The notes beneath the pieces are model-generated. The model was not told where the DNA came from, ran no database searches, and saw nothing but the letters and a program-made list of their open reading frames with translations. 64,000 nt of DNA from Rhizobium sp. Root1212 (lineage in GTDB: Bacteria > Pseudomonadota > Alphaproteobacteria > Rhizobiales > Rhizobiaceae). A program made the translations under genes and the position numbers. The DNA is taken from positions 1,063,599 through 1,127,598 of the forward strand of contig NZ_LMDA01000001.1 in NCBI RefSeq assembly GCF_001424985.1, in the 5' to 3' direction. This document shows, one piece after another, positions 51,116 to 61,270 of this stretch. The number at the start of each line of letters is the position of its first letter. Position 1 is the stretch's first letter.

Positions 51116-52309
51116 ATGTCCTCCACTGATCCCATCGCCAATCTCGCCACCCTCATCCGCTGCCCTTCCGTCACGCCCGCCGAAGGCGGTGCGCTTGTCG
51201 CGCTCGAGGCCATGCTCTCGCCTCTTGGCTTCAAGGTCGAGCGCGTGACGGCGACGGACGAGGCGACGCCGGATATCGAAAATCTCTACGCCCGTCTCGG
51301 CAGCGAAGGCCCGCATTTGATGTTTGCCGGCCATACCGATGTCGTGCCGGTCGGCAACGAGGCCGACTGGTCGCATCCGCCCTTTGCCGCCGAGATCGCC
51401 GGTGGCGAAATGTACGGCCGCGGCGCCGTCGACATGAAGGGCGGCATCGCCTGCTTCGTCGCCGCCGTCGCCCGCTATGTCGAAAAGAACGGCAAGCCGA
51501 AGGGCTCGATCTCCTTCCTCATCACCGGCGACGAGGAGGGCCCGGCCATCAACGGCACGATCAAGCTCCTACAGTGGGCGGCCGGCAAGGGCGAACGCTG
51601 GGACGCGTGTCTCGTCGGCGAGCCGACCAATCCCGACCAACTCGGCGACATGATCAAGATAGGCCGTCGCGGCTCTGTCTCAGGCAAGATCACCGTTCAC
51701 GGCGTGCAGGGCCACGCCGCCTATCCTCATCTCGCCGATAATCCGGTGCGCGGCATCCTCGCCTTGACACAGGCGCTGATGGACCCGCCCTTCGACGCCG
51801 GCACCGAGAATTTCCAGCCGTCGAACCTCGAAGTCACCACCGTCGATGTCGCCAACAGCGCCGTCAACGTCATCCCGGCGCGGGCAACGGCAAGCTTCAA
51901 CATCCGCTTCAACGACAGTTGGGGCGCCGAAAGCCTGCAGGCGGAAATCATCGCCCGCCTCGACCGCGCGGCCAAGGAAAGCCCGCTTCGCCCCGGTCGC
52001 GACCCGGTGAAATACGACATCGTCTGGGCCGAGCGCCCAAGCCATGTCTTCCTCACCCATAACGATGCGCTGATCTCCTCGCTTTCGGGCGCCGTCGAAG
52101 CCGTGGTCGGCCGTCGGCCCAAGCTTTCGACCACCGGCGGCACCTCGGATGCCCGCTTCATCAAGGATTATTGCCCGGTGGTCGAGTTCGGTCTCGTCGG
52201 CCAGACCATGCACATGGTCGACGAGCGCGTGGCCGTTGCCGACCTGGAGACACTGACGGCGATCTACGAAACCTTCCTCGAACGCTGGTTCGGCAATGCC
52301 GCAGCTTGA
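51116..52309 (+). CDS. dapE: Succinyl-diaminopimelate desuccinylase
   Basis: The 397-residue zinc M20 peptidase-family enzyme removes succinate from N-succinyl-L,L-DAP in the lysine/DAP pathway. Metal motifs are [16 protein letters not shown] near residue 62, [15 protein letters not shown] near 101, and [14 protein letters not shown] near 134 with the catalytic Glu. [17 protein letters not shown] lies near 338. The 3' end overlaps the next membrane-protein gene by 14 bases. It works with dapD at 48381. Confidence 0.95.
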   Translation: MSSTDPIANLATLIRCPSVTPAEGGALVALEAMLSPLGFKVERVTATDEATPDIENLYARLGSEGPHLMFAGHTDVVPVGNEADWSHPPFAAEIAGGEMYGRGAVDMKGGIACFVAAVARYVEKNGKPKGSISFLITGDEEGPAINGTIKLLQWAAGKGERWDACLVGEPTNPDQLGDMIKIGRRGSVSGKITVHGVQGHAAYPHLADNPVRGILALTQALMDPPFDAGTENFQPSNLEVTTVDVANSAVNVIPARATASFNIRFNDSWGAESLQAEIIARLDRAAKESPLRPGRDPVKYDIVWAERPSHVFLTHNDALISSLSGAVEAVVGRRPKLSTTGGTSDARFIKDYCPVVEFGLVGQTMHMVDERVAVADLETLTAIYETFLERWFGNAAA

Positions 52310-52892
52310 GGAAATCTCCCTTTACCTGAAGGGCATCTGGCTGCTGCTCACCGGCGACCAGCGCGGCTTCGACTATCTCGACAACTCGGCCGCGGGCGTC
52401 ATTCGGTCCTTTGCCGCCATCCTGTGGTCGCTGCCGGCCATGGCCGTCATCTGGGCATCGACGCGGTACTACTACCTCTCCAACATGCCGGAGGGCACAT
52501 CGGCGGGGCTGCCCTTCATCCTGAAGCTGATGACCATCGATCTCATCAGCTGGATCGTGCCCATCGCGTTGATCGCGGCGCTGGCCAAGCCCTTGGCCTT
52601 CGGCGAGCTTCTCGCCGACGTCATCGTCACCACAAACTGGATATCGGTGCCGCTGCTTTATGCGGCGGCGGTGCCGGCGGCGCTTTCGCTCATGGTGCCG
52701 GCAAGCGGCGATTTCGCCGCACTTCTGTCGCTGATCGTCATGATGGTCTCGATTGCGGCCGTCTTCATGCTCCTGAAGACGATTACCGGCAAGCACACCC
52801 TGCTCGCCTTCACCCTGACCGCCCTTTATCTGCTGCCGCCATTGATGGCTGGCGAATGGCTGCGCGATGCGCTCGGGCTGTTTCCCGTCTGA
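52296..52892 (+). CDS. Hypothetical membrane protein linked to dapE
   Basis: I do not recognise a named domain with certainty; it may be Yip1-like. The 198-residue protein starts [26 protein letters not shown] and has five hydrophobic segments (about residues 35-55, 73-95, 115-135, 140-160 and 170-190). It starts 14 bases inside dapE and is surely cotranslated with it. It ends exactly against the stop of the convergent truA (no intervening base). A role in envelope assembly is a guess from the dapE link only. Confidence 0.75.
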   Translation: MPQLEEISLYLKGIWLLLTGDQRGFDYLDNSAAGVIRSFAAILWSLPAMAVIWASTRYYYLSNMPEGTSAGLPFILKLMTIDLISWIVPIALIAALAKPLAFGELLADVIVTTNWISVPLLYAAAVPAALSLMVPASGDFAALLSLIVMMVSIAAVFMLLKTITGKHTLLAFTLTALYLLPPLMAGEWLRDALGLFPV

Positions 52893-53636
52893 TCAGTAGT
52901 CGACCTGCATGAAATAGAGCCCGTCCGGAGGCGCGACGGGGCCGCAGGCCTTGCGGTCGCGCGCTTCCAGCGCGGTCTTCACATCGTCAGGCGTCCACTT
53001 GCCCTCGCCCGCCAGTTTCAGCGTACCCGCAAAGGAGCGGATCTGGTTGTGCAGGAAGCTCTGGGCCGTGGCGCGGATTTCGATCAACTCGCCATCGCGC
53101 GTCACATCCAGCCGGTCAATGGTGCGGACCGGGCTATTGGCCTGGCAATGGGCCGAGCGGAAGGTGGTGAAATCATGTTTTCCAACCAGCATCTGCGCCG
53201 CCGCGTGCATCGCCTCGTGGTCGAGCGGCTTCACCACCCACCAGGCACGTCTGGCTTCCAGCGCCAGCGGCGAACGGCGGCAGATGATCCGGTAAAGATA
53301 ATGGCGTCGCAGCGCCGAAAAGCGGGCGTCGAACGCATCAGGCACTTCCGCGGCATCGAGGATCGCCACTTGCTCGCCGTTCTGGCCGAGATGGGCGTTC
53401 AGCGCATTGCGTAGCGTCTCGCCTTTCCAACTGCGCTGCAAATCGGCATGGGCGACCTGCCCGCGGGCATGAACGCCGGAATCGGTGCGCCCCGCGCCAC
53501 GGATGGAAACGGTCTCGCCCGTCAGGCTCAGGATCGCCTTCTCGACCGCACCCTGCACGGAAGGGCCATTGTCCTGCCGCTGCCAGCCGACATAGGCCGA
53601 GCCGTCATATTCGATGATCAGGCGAAACCGCGGCAT
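52893..53636 (-). CDS. truA: tRNA pseudouridine(38-40) synthase
   Basis: The 247-residue enzyme isomerises U38-U40 in the anticodon stem-loop of many tRNAs. The catalytic Asp52 is in [18 protein letters not shown], and the opening [17 protein letters not shown] is standard. The ATG at 53636 overlaps the fmt stop (TGATG). It is the last gene of def-fmt-truA on the minus strand. Confidence 0.96.
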   Translation of the reverse strand: MPRFRLIIEYDGSAYVGWQRQDNGPSVQGAVEKAILSLTGETVSIRGAGRTDSGVHARGQVAHADLQRSWKGETLRNALNAHLGQNGEQVAILDAAEVPDAFDARFSALRRHYLYRIICRRSPLALEARRAWWVVKPLDHEAMHAAAQMLVGKHDFTTFRSAHCQANSPVRTIDRLDVTRDGELIEIRATAQSFLHNQIRSFAGTLKLAGEGKWTPDDVKTALEARDRKACGPVAPPDGLYFMQVDY

Positions 53637-54571
53637 CAGATAAGCCTTGTGCCGGCAGGAACGGACGTGCCGCGCCGAAATTCGTCCGCGCCCAGCGCCT
53701 TGCCGCCGGCCTTCTGCAGCCGCGTCAGCCGCACCGAGCCTTCGCCGCAGGCAATGGTCAGATCGTCGGATAGGGCCGTACCCGGCTCGCCGCCAGCCTT
53801 CTCGACCGTGCTCGCAAGCACCTTGATCCGCTCCGGCTTGCCGCCGATTTCGGCTTCGAACCACGCGCCCGGAAACGGCGAGAGCCCGCGGATATGGTTG
53901 TGCACCTCATCCGCCGGGCGCGAAAAATCGATGCGTGTCTCGGCCTTCGATATCTTGGCCGCATAAAGCACGCCACTCTCCGGCTGCGGCGTCAGCGGCA
54001 GGTCGCCGGCCTCCAGCTTTTCCATGGCGTCGCGCATCAGCGTCGCGCCGACAAGCATCAGCTTGTCGTGCAATTCGCCCGCCGTCATCTCCGGCCCGAT
54101 GGCAACAGCCTTGGTCAGCGCCACCGGTCCCGTATCGAGACCGATATCCATCTTCATTACCATCATGCCGGTCTCGTGATCGCCAGCCATGATCGCCCGC
54201 TGGATGGGTGCCGCCCCCCGCCAGCGCGGCAGAAGCGACGCATGGCCGTTATAGCAGCCAAGCCGCGTGCCGGAGAGGATCGCCTCCGGCAACAACAGCC
54301 CATAGGCGACGACGACCGCGACATCGGCATCGAGAGCACGGAATTCGGCGCGGTCTTCCTCGGCCTTGAAGTTCAGCGGCGTGCGTACGGGAATGCCGAG
54401 CAGTTCGGCGGCCTGATGCACCGGCGACTTCTGCAGATCGAGCCCGCGACGCCCGCCCGGCCGCGGCGGCTGGCTATAGACGGCAACGATCTTGTGCCCT
54501 GCCTGCGCCAGCGCCGACAGCGTCGGTACGGAAAATTCAGGCGTTCCCATGAAGACGATACGAAGCGACAC
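53636..54571 (-). CDS. fmt: Methionyl-tRNA formyltransferase
   Basis: The 311-residue enzyme formylates initiator Met-tRNA using 10-formyl-THF. It has [15 protein letters not shown] at the N-terminus, the folate-site [19 protein letters not shown] near residue 110, DIGLDTGPV near 147, and a C-terminal tRNA-binding domain (about 210-310). It lies 53 bp downstream of def and overlaps truA by one base. Confidence 0.96.
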   Translation of the reverse strand: MSLRIVFMGTPEFSVPTLSALAQAGHKIVAVYSQPPRPGGRRGLDLQKSPVHQAAELLGIPVRTPLNFKAEEDRAEFRALDADVAVVVAYGLLLPEAILSGTRLGCYNGHASLLPRWRGAAPIQRAIMAGDHETGMMVMKMDIGLDTGPVALTKAVAIGPEMTAGELHDKLMLVGATLMRDAMEKLEAGDLPLTPQPESGVLYAAKISKAETRIDFSRPADEVHNHIRGLSPFPGAWFEAEIGGKPERIKVLASTVEKAGGEPGTALSDDLTIACGEGSVRLTRLQKAGGKALGADEFRRGTSVPAGTRLI

Positions 54572-54624
54572 GGCATCATTCCTTGCAAAGGAGGCGGCCC
54601 GTCAAAGGCCCGATAGCGCGGAGA

Positions 54625-55149
54625 TCAGATCGCCTTGGCGCCGCGCACCTTCGCCGCCTTGGTGAATTTACGGATCACCATTTCGCGCTTCAGCTTGGAG
54701 ATGTGATCGATGAACAGCGTGCCGTTCAGATGGTCGATCTCGTGCTGCAGGCAGGTCGCCAGCAGCCCGTCCGCCTTTACGCTCTGGCTCTTGCCGTCGC
54801 GGTCGATATAGTTGACCGTCAGTGCGGCCGGACGCTCGACCTCGGCATAATAATCCGGGATCGACAGGCAGCCTTCCTCATAGACCGAACGCTCATCCGA
54901 CGTGCTGACGATCTCGGGATTGATGAAGACCAGCGGCTGCTTGTCTTCGCCTTCCTTGGAAACGTCGATCACCAGCATGCGGCGCGGCACGCCGATCTGG
55001 ATCGCGGCAAGGCCGATGCCGGGGGCATCGTACATGGTTTCCAGCATATCGTCGGCCAAGCGGCGGATGTCGTCGTTGACGGTCTCGACGGGCTGGGACA
55101 GCTCGCGAAGAACCGGATCGGGCAGAATAATGAGCGGCTTGATGGTCAT
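54625..55149 (-). CDS. def: Peptide deformylase
   Basis: The 174-residue iron/zinc hydrolase removes the formyl group from nascent proteins. Motif 1 is [10 protein letters not shown] near residue 45, motif 2 EGCLSIP near 92, and motif 3 QHEIDHLNG near 136 (metal His pair and catalytic Glu). It is the first gene of a def-fmt-truA cluster on the minus strand. The ATG at 55149 follows GGGGAGCG, and the gene is divergent from rmuC across 141 bp. Confidence 0.96.
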   Translation of the reverse strand: MTIKPLIILPDPVLRELSQPVETVNDDIRRLADDMLETMYDAPGIGLAAIQIGVPRRMLVIDVSKEGEDKQPLVFINPEIVSTSDERSVYEEGCLSIPDYYAEVERPAALTVNYIDRDGKSQSVKADGLLATCLQHEIDHLNGTLFIDHISKLKREMVIRKFTKAAKVRGAKAI

Positions 55150-55290
55150 CGCTCCCCTTAGCCGATCTTCGGCACGGATGGAATTCTCCCGGCAAAGAAT
55201 TTTGACGCGAAATCAATCGCGATTGACTGTCGAAAAGCAATGTTCCCGTTTTGATCTGGAAAGCTGGCGAAAATCTGTTAGCCTCGGGGC

Positions 55291-56484
55291 ATGAATTCCA
55301 TCGCTCCCGATCCGATCCTCTTCCATCTCGGCACTTATCCCGTCGGCGTCACGCAGCTTCTGGCGGCGGTGGCCGTTGTGCTGGCGCTCGCCGTCCTCGT
55401 CTCGCTGTCGAGCGCGCGCCGGCAGAGGCAGCGCACGGAAGCCGCCGACGAACGCATGGCCCTGCTCCTCTCGGCCCAGACGGAAATGCAGGGCCGCATT
55501 GCCGCCATGACCGAAGTGTTCGGCACCCGGCAATCCGAACTCAACCACTCCATCAACCAGCGCATCGACGGCATGACGCAGCGCATCGGCGCATCCATCA
55601 CCGAGCAGACCCGAGCGACGCACGAAAACCTGCGCCGCCTGCAGGAGCGTCTGGCCGTCATCGACACGGCCCAAACCAACATCCAGTCGCTGGCGAAAGA
55701 CATGGCCGGCCTGCAGCAGATCCTCTCCAATAAGCAGACGCGCGGCGCCTTCGGCCAGTCGCGCATGGAAACCATCGTCGCCGACGGCCTTCCCATCGGC
55801 GCCTTTGCCTTCCAGCCGACGCTCTCCAACGGCTCACGCCCCGACTGCACCATCCGCATGCCGAACGACCAGCCGGTACTGGTGATCGACGCCAAATTTC
55901 CGCTGGAAAGCTGGAACGCGATGCGCAGCACCAGCGACGCGGAAACGGCGCGGCTCGCCGGCCAGCAATTCCACCGCGACATGGAGGTGCATATCCGCGA
56001 TATCGCCGGCAAATATCTGATTGCCGGCGAAACGCAGGATACCGCCTTCCTGTTCGTTCCCTCCGAATCGATCTTCGCCGATATCCACGAGCATTTCGAA
56101 GCGATCGTGCAGAAGGCCCACCGCGCCCGCATCGTCATCGTCTCGCCGTCGCTGCTGCTTCTGTCGATCCAGGTCATCCAGTCGATCCTGCGCGATGCCC
56201 GAATGCGCGAGCAGGCCCATCTGATCCAGGGCGAGGTGATCCGGCTGATGGAAGACCTCGGCCGTCTCGACGAGCGCATCCGCAAGCTCCATGGCCATTT
56301 CACCGCGACCCAGAAGGACGTGGACGATATCCTCATTTCCTCCGACAAGCTGAAGCGGCGCGGCGCCCGTATCGAAGCGCTGGAACTCGAAAACGGCGCA
56401 CCGCCAGTCACCTCCGCAGAGCATAAATCCGGTGCGGAAAACCGATTTGGCCAGCTGAAGCTCAGGGTGGTTGACGAGGACTGA
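55291..56484 (+). CDS. rmuC: DNA recombination protein RmuC
   Basis: The 397-residue protein has an N-terminal TM helix (about residues 17-35) and a long coiled coil (about 38-150). A RmuC core follows with RPDCTIRMPNDQPVLVIDAK near 187, HIRDIAGKYLIAGETQDTAFLF (split: HIRDIAGKYLIAGE), and FVPSESIFADIHE. RmuC limits inversions at short inverted repeats and has a nuclease-like fold. It stands alone, 80 bp before rbsK. Confidence 0.92.
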   Translation: MNSIAPDPILFHLGTYPVGVTQLLAAVAVVLALAVLVSLSSARRQRQRTEAADERMALLLSAQTEMQGRIAAMTEVFGTRQSELNHSINQRIDGMTQRIGASITEQTRATHENLRRLQERLAVIDTAQTNIQSLAKDMAGLQQILSNKQTRGAFGQSRMETIVADGLPIGAFAFQPTLSNGSRPDCTIRMPNDQPVLVIDAKFPLESWNAMRSTSDAETARLAGQQFHRDMEVHIRDIAGKYLIAGETQDTAFLFVPSESIFADIHEHFEAIVQKAHRARIVIVSPSLLLLSIQVIQSILRDARMREQAHLIQGEVIRLMEDLGRLDERIRKLHGHFTATQKDVDDILISSDKLKRRGARIEALELENGAPPVTSAEHKSGAENRFGQLKLRVVDED

Positions 56485-56564
56485 CCGTCTCGGGCAGTGT
56501 CCGGCCAAAATCGCACGCTGTATCCCACAGGCTGCAGCGCACCAACATGCCGGGGAGGCTTTTC

Positions 56565-57464
56565 ATGATCACTGTATTCGGCTCCATCAACATGGACCTG
56601 ATTGCCACCACCCCGCGCCTGCCGAAGCCCGGCGAAACGCTGGCCGGCACCGGTTTTTCCACCGCCGCCGGCGGCAAGGGCGCCAACCAGGCGCTCGCCG
56701 CAACCCGCGCCGGCGCCAAGGTGCTGATGGCCGGCGCCGTCGGTTCCGATGCCTTCGCCACCGATGCACTGGCGCTGATGAAGCAGGCCGGCACCGATCT
56801 TTCCGCCGTCAACGTCGTCGATAGGGCGACCGGCACCGCCCACATCCTCGTCGGCGGCGATGGCGAAAACGTCATCATCGTGGTGGCCGGCGCCAACGGC
56901 GAGGTCACGGAAAACGATGGCATCGCTGCCGTCGCAGCCATGGACACGGGCGATACGCTGGTGCTGCAGCTCGAAATCCCCGCCGCATCCATCGAAGCAG
57001 CGCTGTCGGCCGCGAAGAAGGCCGGCATCCGCTCGCTCATCAACATTGCACCGCTGACGCCGGATGCGGCCCGTCTCGGCCGCATGGCCGATATCGTCGT
57101 CGCCAACGAGACCGAATTCGAATTGCTCGCCGGCAAAACCGGCCTCAGCGCCGACGAGCGGGTCGCCGCAATGCGCCGACTGCATGAGGAAACCGGTCAG
57201 ACAATCATCGTCACCCTCGGCGCCGAGGGCGTCGTTGCTCTAAGCGAGGGCGCGATCCACACCGCCAAGGGGCTGAAGATCGAGCCGGTCGATACGGTCG
57301 GCGCCGGCGATACCTTCTGCGGTTATCTCGCCGCCAGCCTCGATGCCGGCCTCGATTTCGAGAAGGCGCTGCGCCGCGCCGCCGTTGCCGGCTCGCTCGC
57401 CTGCCTGAAGCCCGGCGCCCAGCCGGCGATCCCTGTTGCCGCCGAGGTGGAAGCCCGTCTCTAA
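56565..57464 (+). CDS. rbsK: Ribokinase
   Basis: The 299-residue PfkB kinase phosphorylates ribose to ribose-5-phosphate. The ribose-binding signature is AAGGKGANQALAATR near residue 34, and the ATP-site motif PVDTVGAGDTFCGYLA is near 243 with the catalytic Asp. N-terminal ITVFGSINMDL is typical of RbsK. ATG at 56565 has GGGGAGG upstream and is preferred over one six codons earlier. The nucleoside hydrolase gene 3 kb away could release ribose for it. Confidence 0.92.
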   Translation: MITVFGSINMDLIATTPRLPKPGETLAGTGFSTAAGGKGANQALAATRAGAKVLMAGAVGSDAFATDALALMKQAGTDLSAVNVVDRATGTAHILVGGDGENVIIVVAGANGEVTENDGIAAVAAMDTGDTLVLQLEIPAASIEAALSAAKKAGIRSLINIAPLTPDAARLGRMADIVVANETEFELLAGKTGLSADERVAAMRRLHEETGQTIIVTLGAEGVVALSEGAIHTAKGLKIEPVDTVGAGDTFCGYLAASLDAGLDFEKALRRAAVAGSLACLKPGAQPAIPVAAEVEARL

Positions 57465-57794
57465 AAGCCGGATGCGCCTGCGTTTGCGCGACCTGATCCA
57501 GGCTCTCGCAAACGCAAGTTGCGCTCCGTAGACGCTCTCCGTTCGCAATTCGGATGGAGTATGCCGCATTTGTAGCAAAAGCCTGGTAAACCGGCCTTTC
57601 ACGTCTCGTATTCTTCTAATTTTAATAATTTTCCAGCTATTCAGAAGCTGTGCAGCGAGCCGCGCCGAAAGGTCCGGGCTCGGTCTTGCGATGTCCTTGC
57701 GGCATCTGGCGCTCCATGAGGGAGCATTTCCCAACATCTGTCTGCTTCCCGTTGCGGCCTCGCGACCGCCAGTTTCTATCCCGAGGGGATTTTC
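57465..57794. other. 330-bp gap between rbsK and the second chemoreceptor gene
   Basis: It holds a 10-bp-arm hairpin (57480-57517) near the rbsK end, then a low-complexity AT-rich stretch at 57611-57636 (CTTCTAATTTTAATAA...) that may carry the chemoreceptor promoter. A GAGGGGA ribosome site sits before the ATG at 57795. I see no small gene in it. Confidence 0.5.
57480..57517. repeat. Hairpin after rbsK
   Basis: TGCGTTTGCG (57480-57489) and CGCAAACGCA (57508-57517) are exact inverted copies with an 18-nt loop, 15 bp after the rbsK stop and without a T-tract. It may be an mRNA-end hairpin or a repeat fragment. Confidence 0.4.
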
Positions 57795-60152
57795 ATGCTC
57801 AAGTTTCAGGCCAAATCTCTGGCCACCAAGCTGATCGCGGTGACGGGCGGAACGATCGCCCTCGTCCTGCTCGCATCCAACTATGTCCTGATCTCGCAGA
57901 CCCAGACCCGAGTGGAAACGCTGGTGCGTGACCAGGCCGAAGTCGAAGCCAAGGCGATCGCATCGGGCATTGCCAGCGATATTGGCGAGCTTGCGGGCGC
58001 TGCCCGCTCCATGGCCGGTTCCGTCGGCCTCGGCCACGAGGGCGGCTTCCTCGATCGCAAGTCGATCATCAGCATCCTGAAGAGCAACGTCCAGAACAAC
58101 GCCTTTGCCTTCGGCAGCTGGTTTGCCGAAGCGCCGGACGGCGCCTTCGACGGCAAGGCCGCCGACTATGTGGAAAAGAAGGAGTTCGGCGGCAGCAAGA
58201 CCGGCGCCTTCAACCCCTACTGGACCAAGAACAAGACGGGCGGCATCACCTTCTCTGCCTTCGAATCCGATTATGAAGGCCAGTGGTATTCGCTGGCCGC
58301 CAAGAGCGGCAAGGGTGCGATGTCTGCGCCCTATCAGGAAACCACGACCGGCGACAACGTCTCGATGGCTTCCATTGCCTATCCCGTCATGTCCGGCGGC
58401 AAGATGATCGGCGTGAGCGGCGTCGATGTCTCCTTGAATTCGCTGTCCGAAAAGCTCAGCAAGATCCATCCGTTCGAGACCGGCCGCGTCACCCTCGTCG
58501 CCCAGAACGGCAACTGGCTGGTCGCGCCCATCCCAGATCTCTTGATGAAGCCCTTCGACGGAACCGGCGCGGAACTCGTCAAGGAAGCGCTCGCCTCCAA
58601 CAAGGTCGGCCTTATCCCCAATCTCAAATATGACGAGTTCGAGCCCTTCGACCGCATCGTCTATCCCTTCGCCTTGCCGGATATCAGCACGACCTGGGTT
58701 CTTCTCGTCGACGTGCCGCGCAGCGCCATCGCCGCCCCGGTCAACGACCAGACCACCATGATGGTCATCGGCGGCATCGCCGTGCTCGCCGCCGTCATGC
58801 TCGGCCTCTATTTCGCCGTGCGCCGTTTTGTGAAGAAGCCGCTCGCCGGCCTCGTGGCAGATGTTGAAACCCTCAGCCGCGGCGTCTACACCAATCCGAT
58901 CGCTGGTCAGGATCGTGCCGATGAAACCGGCTCCGTCGCCAAGGCGCTCGAAGGCTTCCGCCACCAGCTCGCCGATACCAAGCGCCTGGAAGCCGAAGCC
59001 CAGCACGAGCGCCGTCAGTCCGAAGAGCAGCGCAACCAGACGGAAGCCGAACGCGCCCAGTCGAACGCCCTGCAGCGCGATATCGTCACCCGCCTCGGCA
59101 AGAGCCTGTCGCATCTTTCGGCCGGCGACCTCGCCTACCGCATCGCCGACGATTTTCCGGGTGAGTACGCCCAGCTGAAGAACGACTTCAACGCCGCGAT
59201 GCAGAGCCTTGAAGAGACCATCCAGACGGTCAACAGCTCGGTTCACAATATCGGCAACGGCACCGGCGAAATCTCGTCGGCCGCCAACGACCTGTCGCAC
59301 CGCACCGAGCAGCAGGCCGCAAGCCTTGAGGAAACCGCAGCCGCCCTCGACGAGCTGACCTCGCAGGTCAATGCCAGCGCCGACAATGCCAAGATCGCGG
59401 CCAAGTCGGTGGAATCGGCCAGCGGCGATGCCGAAAAGTCCGGCGAAGTCGTCCAGAAGGCGATTTCGGCGATGAAGGGCATCGAGCAGTCCTCGGGCGA
59501 AGTCAGCCGCATCATCGGCGTCATCGACGAGATCGCCTTCCAGACCAATCTGCTGGCCCTGAACGCCGGCGTGGAAGCCGCCCGTGCGGGTGAAGCCGGC
59601 AAAGGCTTTGCCGTCGTCGCCCAGGAAGTGCGCGAACTCGCCCAGCGCTCGGCCAATGCCGCGAAGGAGATCAAGGCACTGATCAACACCTCGGCCGATC
59701 AGGTCCGCGAGGGTGTGGAGCTTGTCGGCCAGACCGGCAGCGCGCTACAGAAGATCGCCGACCAGGTGGTGCAGATCAACGGCCTGATCCGCCAGATTTC
59801 GTCGTCGGCTTCCGAACAGGCCGTCGGCCTCAAGGAGATCAACACCGCCGTCAACCAGATGGATCAGGTGACCCAGCAGAACGCCGCCATGGTCGAGGAG
59901 ACAACTGCAGCCAGCGTCGCCCTCAACGAAGAGGCCCGCACGCTCAGCTCGCTCGTCTCCCGCTTCCAGGTTGGCCGCCAGGCTCAGTCCTCGGTCGATA
60001 TGCTGCGCGGCACGGCAGAGCGCATGCGGGCGCCGGCCGCGCCGGCAAGGGCAGCCTACACGCCTGCAAAGCCTGCCCCGGCCCGCTACACTACGACGCC
60101 GCAGACCTCGGGCGCCAATGCACTGGCCACGGATAACTGGGAAGAGTTCTGA
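57795..60152 (+). CDS. Methyl-accepting chemotaxis protein with dCache sensor
   Basis: The 785-residue chemoreceptor has TM1 (about residues 14-34), a double-Cache periplasmic domain (about 40-315; [25 protein letters not shown] and [15 protein letters not shown] fit dCache_1), and TM2 (about 320-345). HAMP follows, then the signalling hairpin with [21 protein letters not shown] and methylation heptads. It ends NWEEF, the CheR/CheB docking pentapeptide. The ligand is not readable from sequence. It sits between ribokinase and nucleoside hydrolase, raising nucleosides or ribose as candidates. Confidence 0.93.
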   Translation: MLKFQAKSLATKLIAVTGGTIALVLLASNYVLISQTQTRVETLVRDQAEVEAKAIASGIASDIGELAGAARSMAGSVGLGHEGGFLDRKSIISILKSNVQNNAFAFGSWFAEAPDGAFDGKAADYVEKKEFGGSKTGAFNPYWTKNKTGGITFSAFESDYEGQWYSLAAKSGKGAMSAPYQETTTGDNVSMASIAYPVMSGGKMIGVSGVDVSLNSLSEKLSKIHPFETGRVTLVAQNGNWLVAPIPDLLMKPFDGTGAELVKEALASNKVGLIPNLKYDEFEPFDRIVYPFALPDISTTWVLLVDVPRSAIAAPVNDQTTMMVIGGIAVLAAVMLGLYFAVRRFVKKPLAGLVADVETLSRGVYTNPIAGQDRADETGSVAKALEGFRHQLADTKRLEAEAQHERRQSEEQRNQTEAERAQSNALQRDIVTRLGKSLSHLSAGDLAYRIADDFPGEYAQLKNDFNAAMQSLEETIQTVNSSVHNIGNGTGEISSAANDLSHRTEQQAASLEETAAALDELTSQVNASADNAKIAAKSVESASGDAEKSGEVVQKAISAMKGIEQSSGEVSRIIGVIDEIAFQTNLLALNAGVEAARAGEAGKGFAVVAQEVRELAQRSANAAKEIKALINTSADQVREGVELVGQTGSALQKIADQVVQINGLIRQISSSASEQAVGLKEINTAVNQMDQVTQQNAAMVEETTAASVALNEEARTLSSLVSRFQVGRQAQSSVDMLRGTAERMRAPAAPARAAYTPAKPAPARYTTTPQTSGANALATDNWEEF

Positions 60153-60180
60153 TCGCCTCTGCGATCAAGATATGAAACAG

Positions 60181-60206
60181 AAACGGCGCCCTCGGGCGCC
60201 GTTTTC
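60181..60206 (+). terminator. Bidirectional terminator between chemoreceptor and nucleoside hydrolase
   Basis: AAACGGCGCCC and GGGCGCCGTTTT form an 11-bp stem with a 2-3 nt loop, with T-tracts in both directions, between convergent stops. Confidence 0.88.
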
Positions 60207-60217
60207 ATTTCGAATTC

Positions 60218-61162
60218 TCAAAGCCGCGCCAGCCGCTCCGTCAGGAGATCGAAGAAACCCTGGTCGTCGACCTCGCGCATCACCTTTGCATTGTGCTTGC
60301 GGCCGGTCACCTGCCACCAGTCGACCACGGTCATGCCGACCGTCAGTTCGGAAGCCGTCTCGATCTCGACATTGCAATCGCGGCCCTTGAAGAGTTCCGG
60401 CCGCAGCAGATAGGCGATTACCGTCGGATCATGCAGCGGGCCACCGTCGGAGCCGTATTTCTCAATATCGAAGCGCTCGAAGAACTCCAGCATCTCGGCC
60501 ATGGCAACGGCCGGGCGCGAGCCGATGGCGCGGATTTTCTCGACGCGGCTCTTGTAGGTCAACACCCTATGGGTGACGTCGAGCGGCATCATCACGATCG
60601 GGATGCCCGAGGCAAAGACGATCTTGGCGGCATCGGGATCGACGTAGATGTTGAATTCGGCAGCCGGCGTGATGTTGCCGCCTTCGAAGAAGCCGCCGCC
60701 CATCATCACCAGTTCGCGCACGCGCGGCGCGATGTCAGGCGCCTTCTGCAGGGCAAGGGCGATATTGGTCAGCGCGCCGAGCGTGCAAAGCGTCACAGTT
60801 CCCGCCTCGTGCGAGAGTATCGTCTCGATGATGAAATCGACCGCGTGCTGGTCCTGAACCTTCATGACGGGTTCGTCTACGACCGGGCCGTCGAGCCCAG
60901 TCTTGCCATGCACATGTTCGGCGGTGATGAGCTGGCGCAAAAGCGGCCGCTCGGCCCCTTCATACACCTTCACATCGGGCCGGCCGCACAGCTCGCAGAC
61001 GACGCGGGCATTGCGCGAGGTCCGGGACAGCGGCACGTTTCCGGCAACCGTGGTGATGCCGAGCACGTCGAGTTCCTCGGGGCTGCCGAGCGCCAGCATG
61101 ATGGCGGCGGCATCGTCCTGGCCGGGGTCCGTGTCGATGATGATTTTCCTGGGCTCGGCCAT
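60218..61162 (-). CDS. Nucleoside hydrolase
   Basis: The 314-residue enzyme splits nucleosides to a free base and ribose. The N-terminal calcium-binding DTDPGQDDAAA near residue 9 is the family hallmark, with GITTVAGNVPL near 35, TLGALTNIALAL near 127, and MGGGFFEGGNITPAAEFN near 152. HDPTVIAYLL near 239 carries the catalytic His region. ATG at 61162 has AAGGAG eight bases upstream and beats a GTG three codons earlier. A palindromic operator candidate lies 38 bp before it. The base released (purine, pyrimidine or both) is unknown. Confidence 0.9.
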   Translation of the reverse strand: MAEPRKIIIDTDPGQDDAAAIMLALGSPEELDVLGITTVAGNVPLSRTSRNARVVCELCGRPDVKVYEGAERPLLRQLITAEHVHGKTGLDGPVVDEPVMKVQDQHAVDFIIETILSHEAGTVTLCTLGALTNIALALQKAPDIAPRVRELVMMGGGFFEGGNITPAAEFNIYVDPDAAKIVFASGIPIVMMPLDVTHRVLTYKSRVEKIRAIGSRPAVAMAEMLEFFERFDIEKYGSDGGPLHDPTVIAYLLRPELFKGRDCNVEIETASELTVGMTVVDWWQVTGRKHNAKVMREVDDQGFFDLLTERLARL

Positions 61163-61199
61163 GGAATGCACTCCTTGTCTTTTCGGCGCGGACTATGAT

Positions 61200-61220
61200 T
61201 TGCACAGCGCGCCTGTGCAA
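61200..61220. promoter_or_regulatory. Palindromic operator candidate before the nucleoside hydrolase gene
   Basis: TTGCACAG and CTGTGCAA are perfect 8-bp inverted arms with a CGCGC centre, in the divergent gap, 38 bp from the nucleoside hydrolase start and 16 bp from the hsp20 promoter -35. The form suits a dimeric LacI/GntR/DeoR-type repressor. Confidence 0.45.
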
Positions 61221-61235
61221 GCGCCTTCTCCCGAT

Positions 61236-61264
61236 CTTGTACTGATTGCGCACAGCTACCATAT
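61236..61264 (+). promoter_or_regulatory. RpoH (sigma-32) promoter of hsp20
   Basis: CTTGTA (61236-61241) and CCATAT (61259-61264) are separated by 17 bp. Rhizobial RpoH promoters follow CTTGAA-N17-CCATAT, so only one base differs. The predicted transcript would start near 61271. Confidence 0.65.
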
Positions 61265-61270
61265 TCCACG

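Noticed and set aside
57240-59300. Open frame of 686 codons opposite rbsK and the second chemoreceptor
   Set aside because: Complement artefact of strong codon bias; no domain, no ribosome site.
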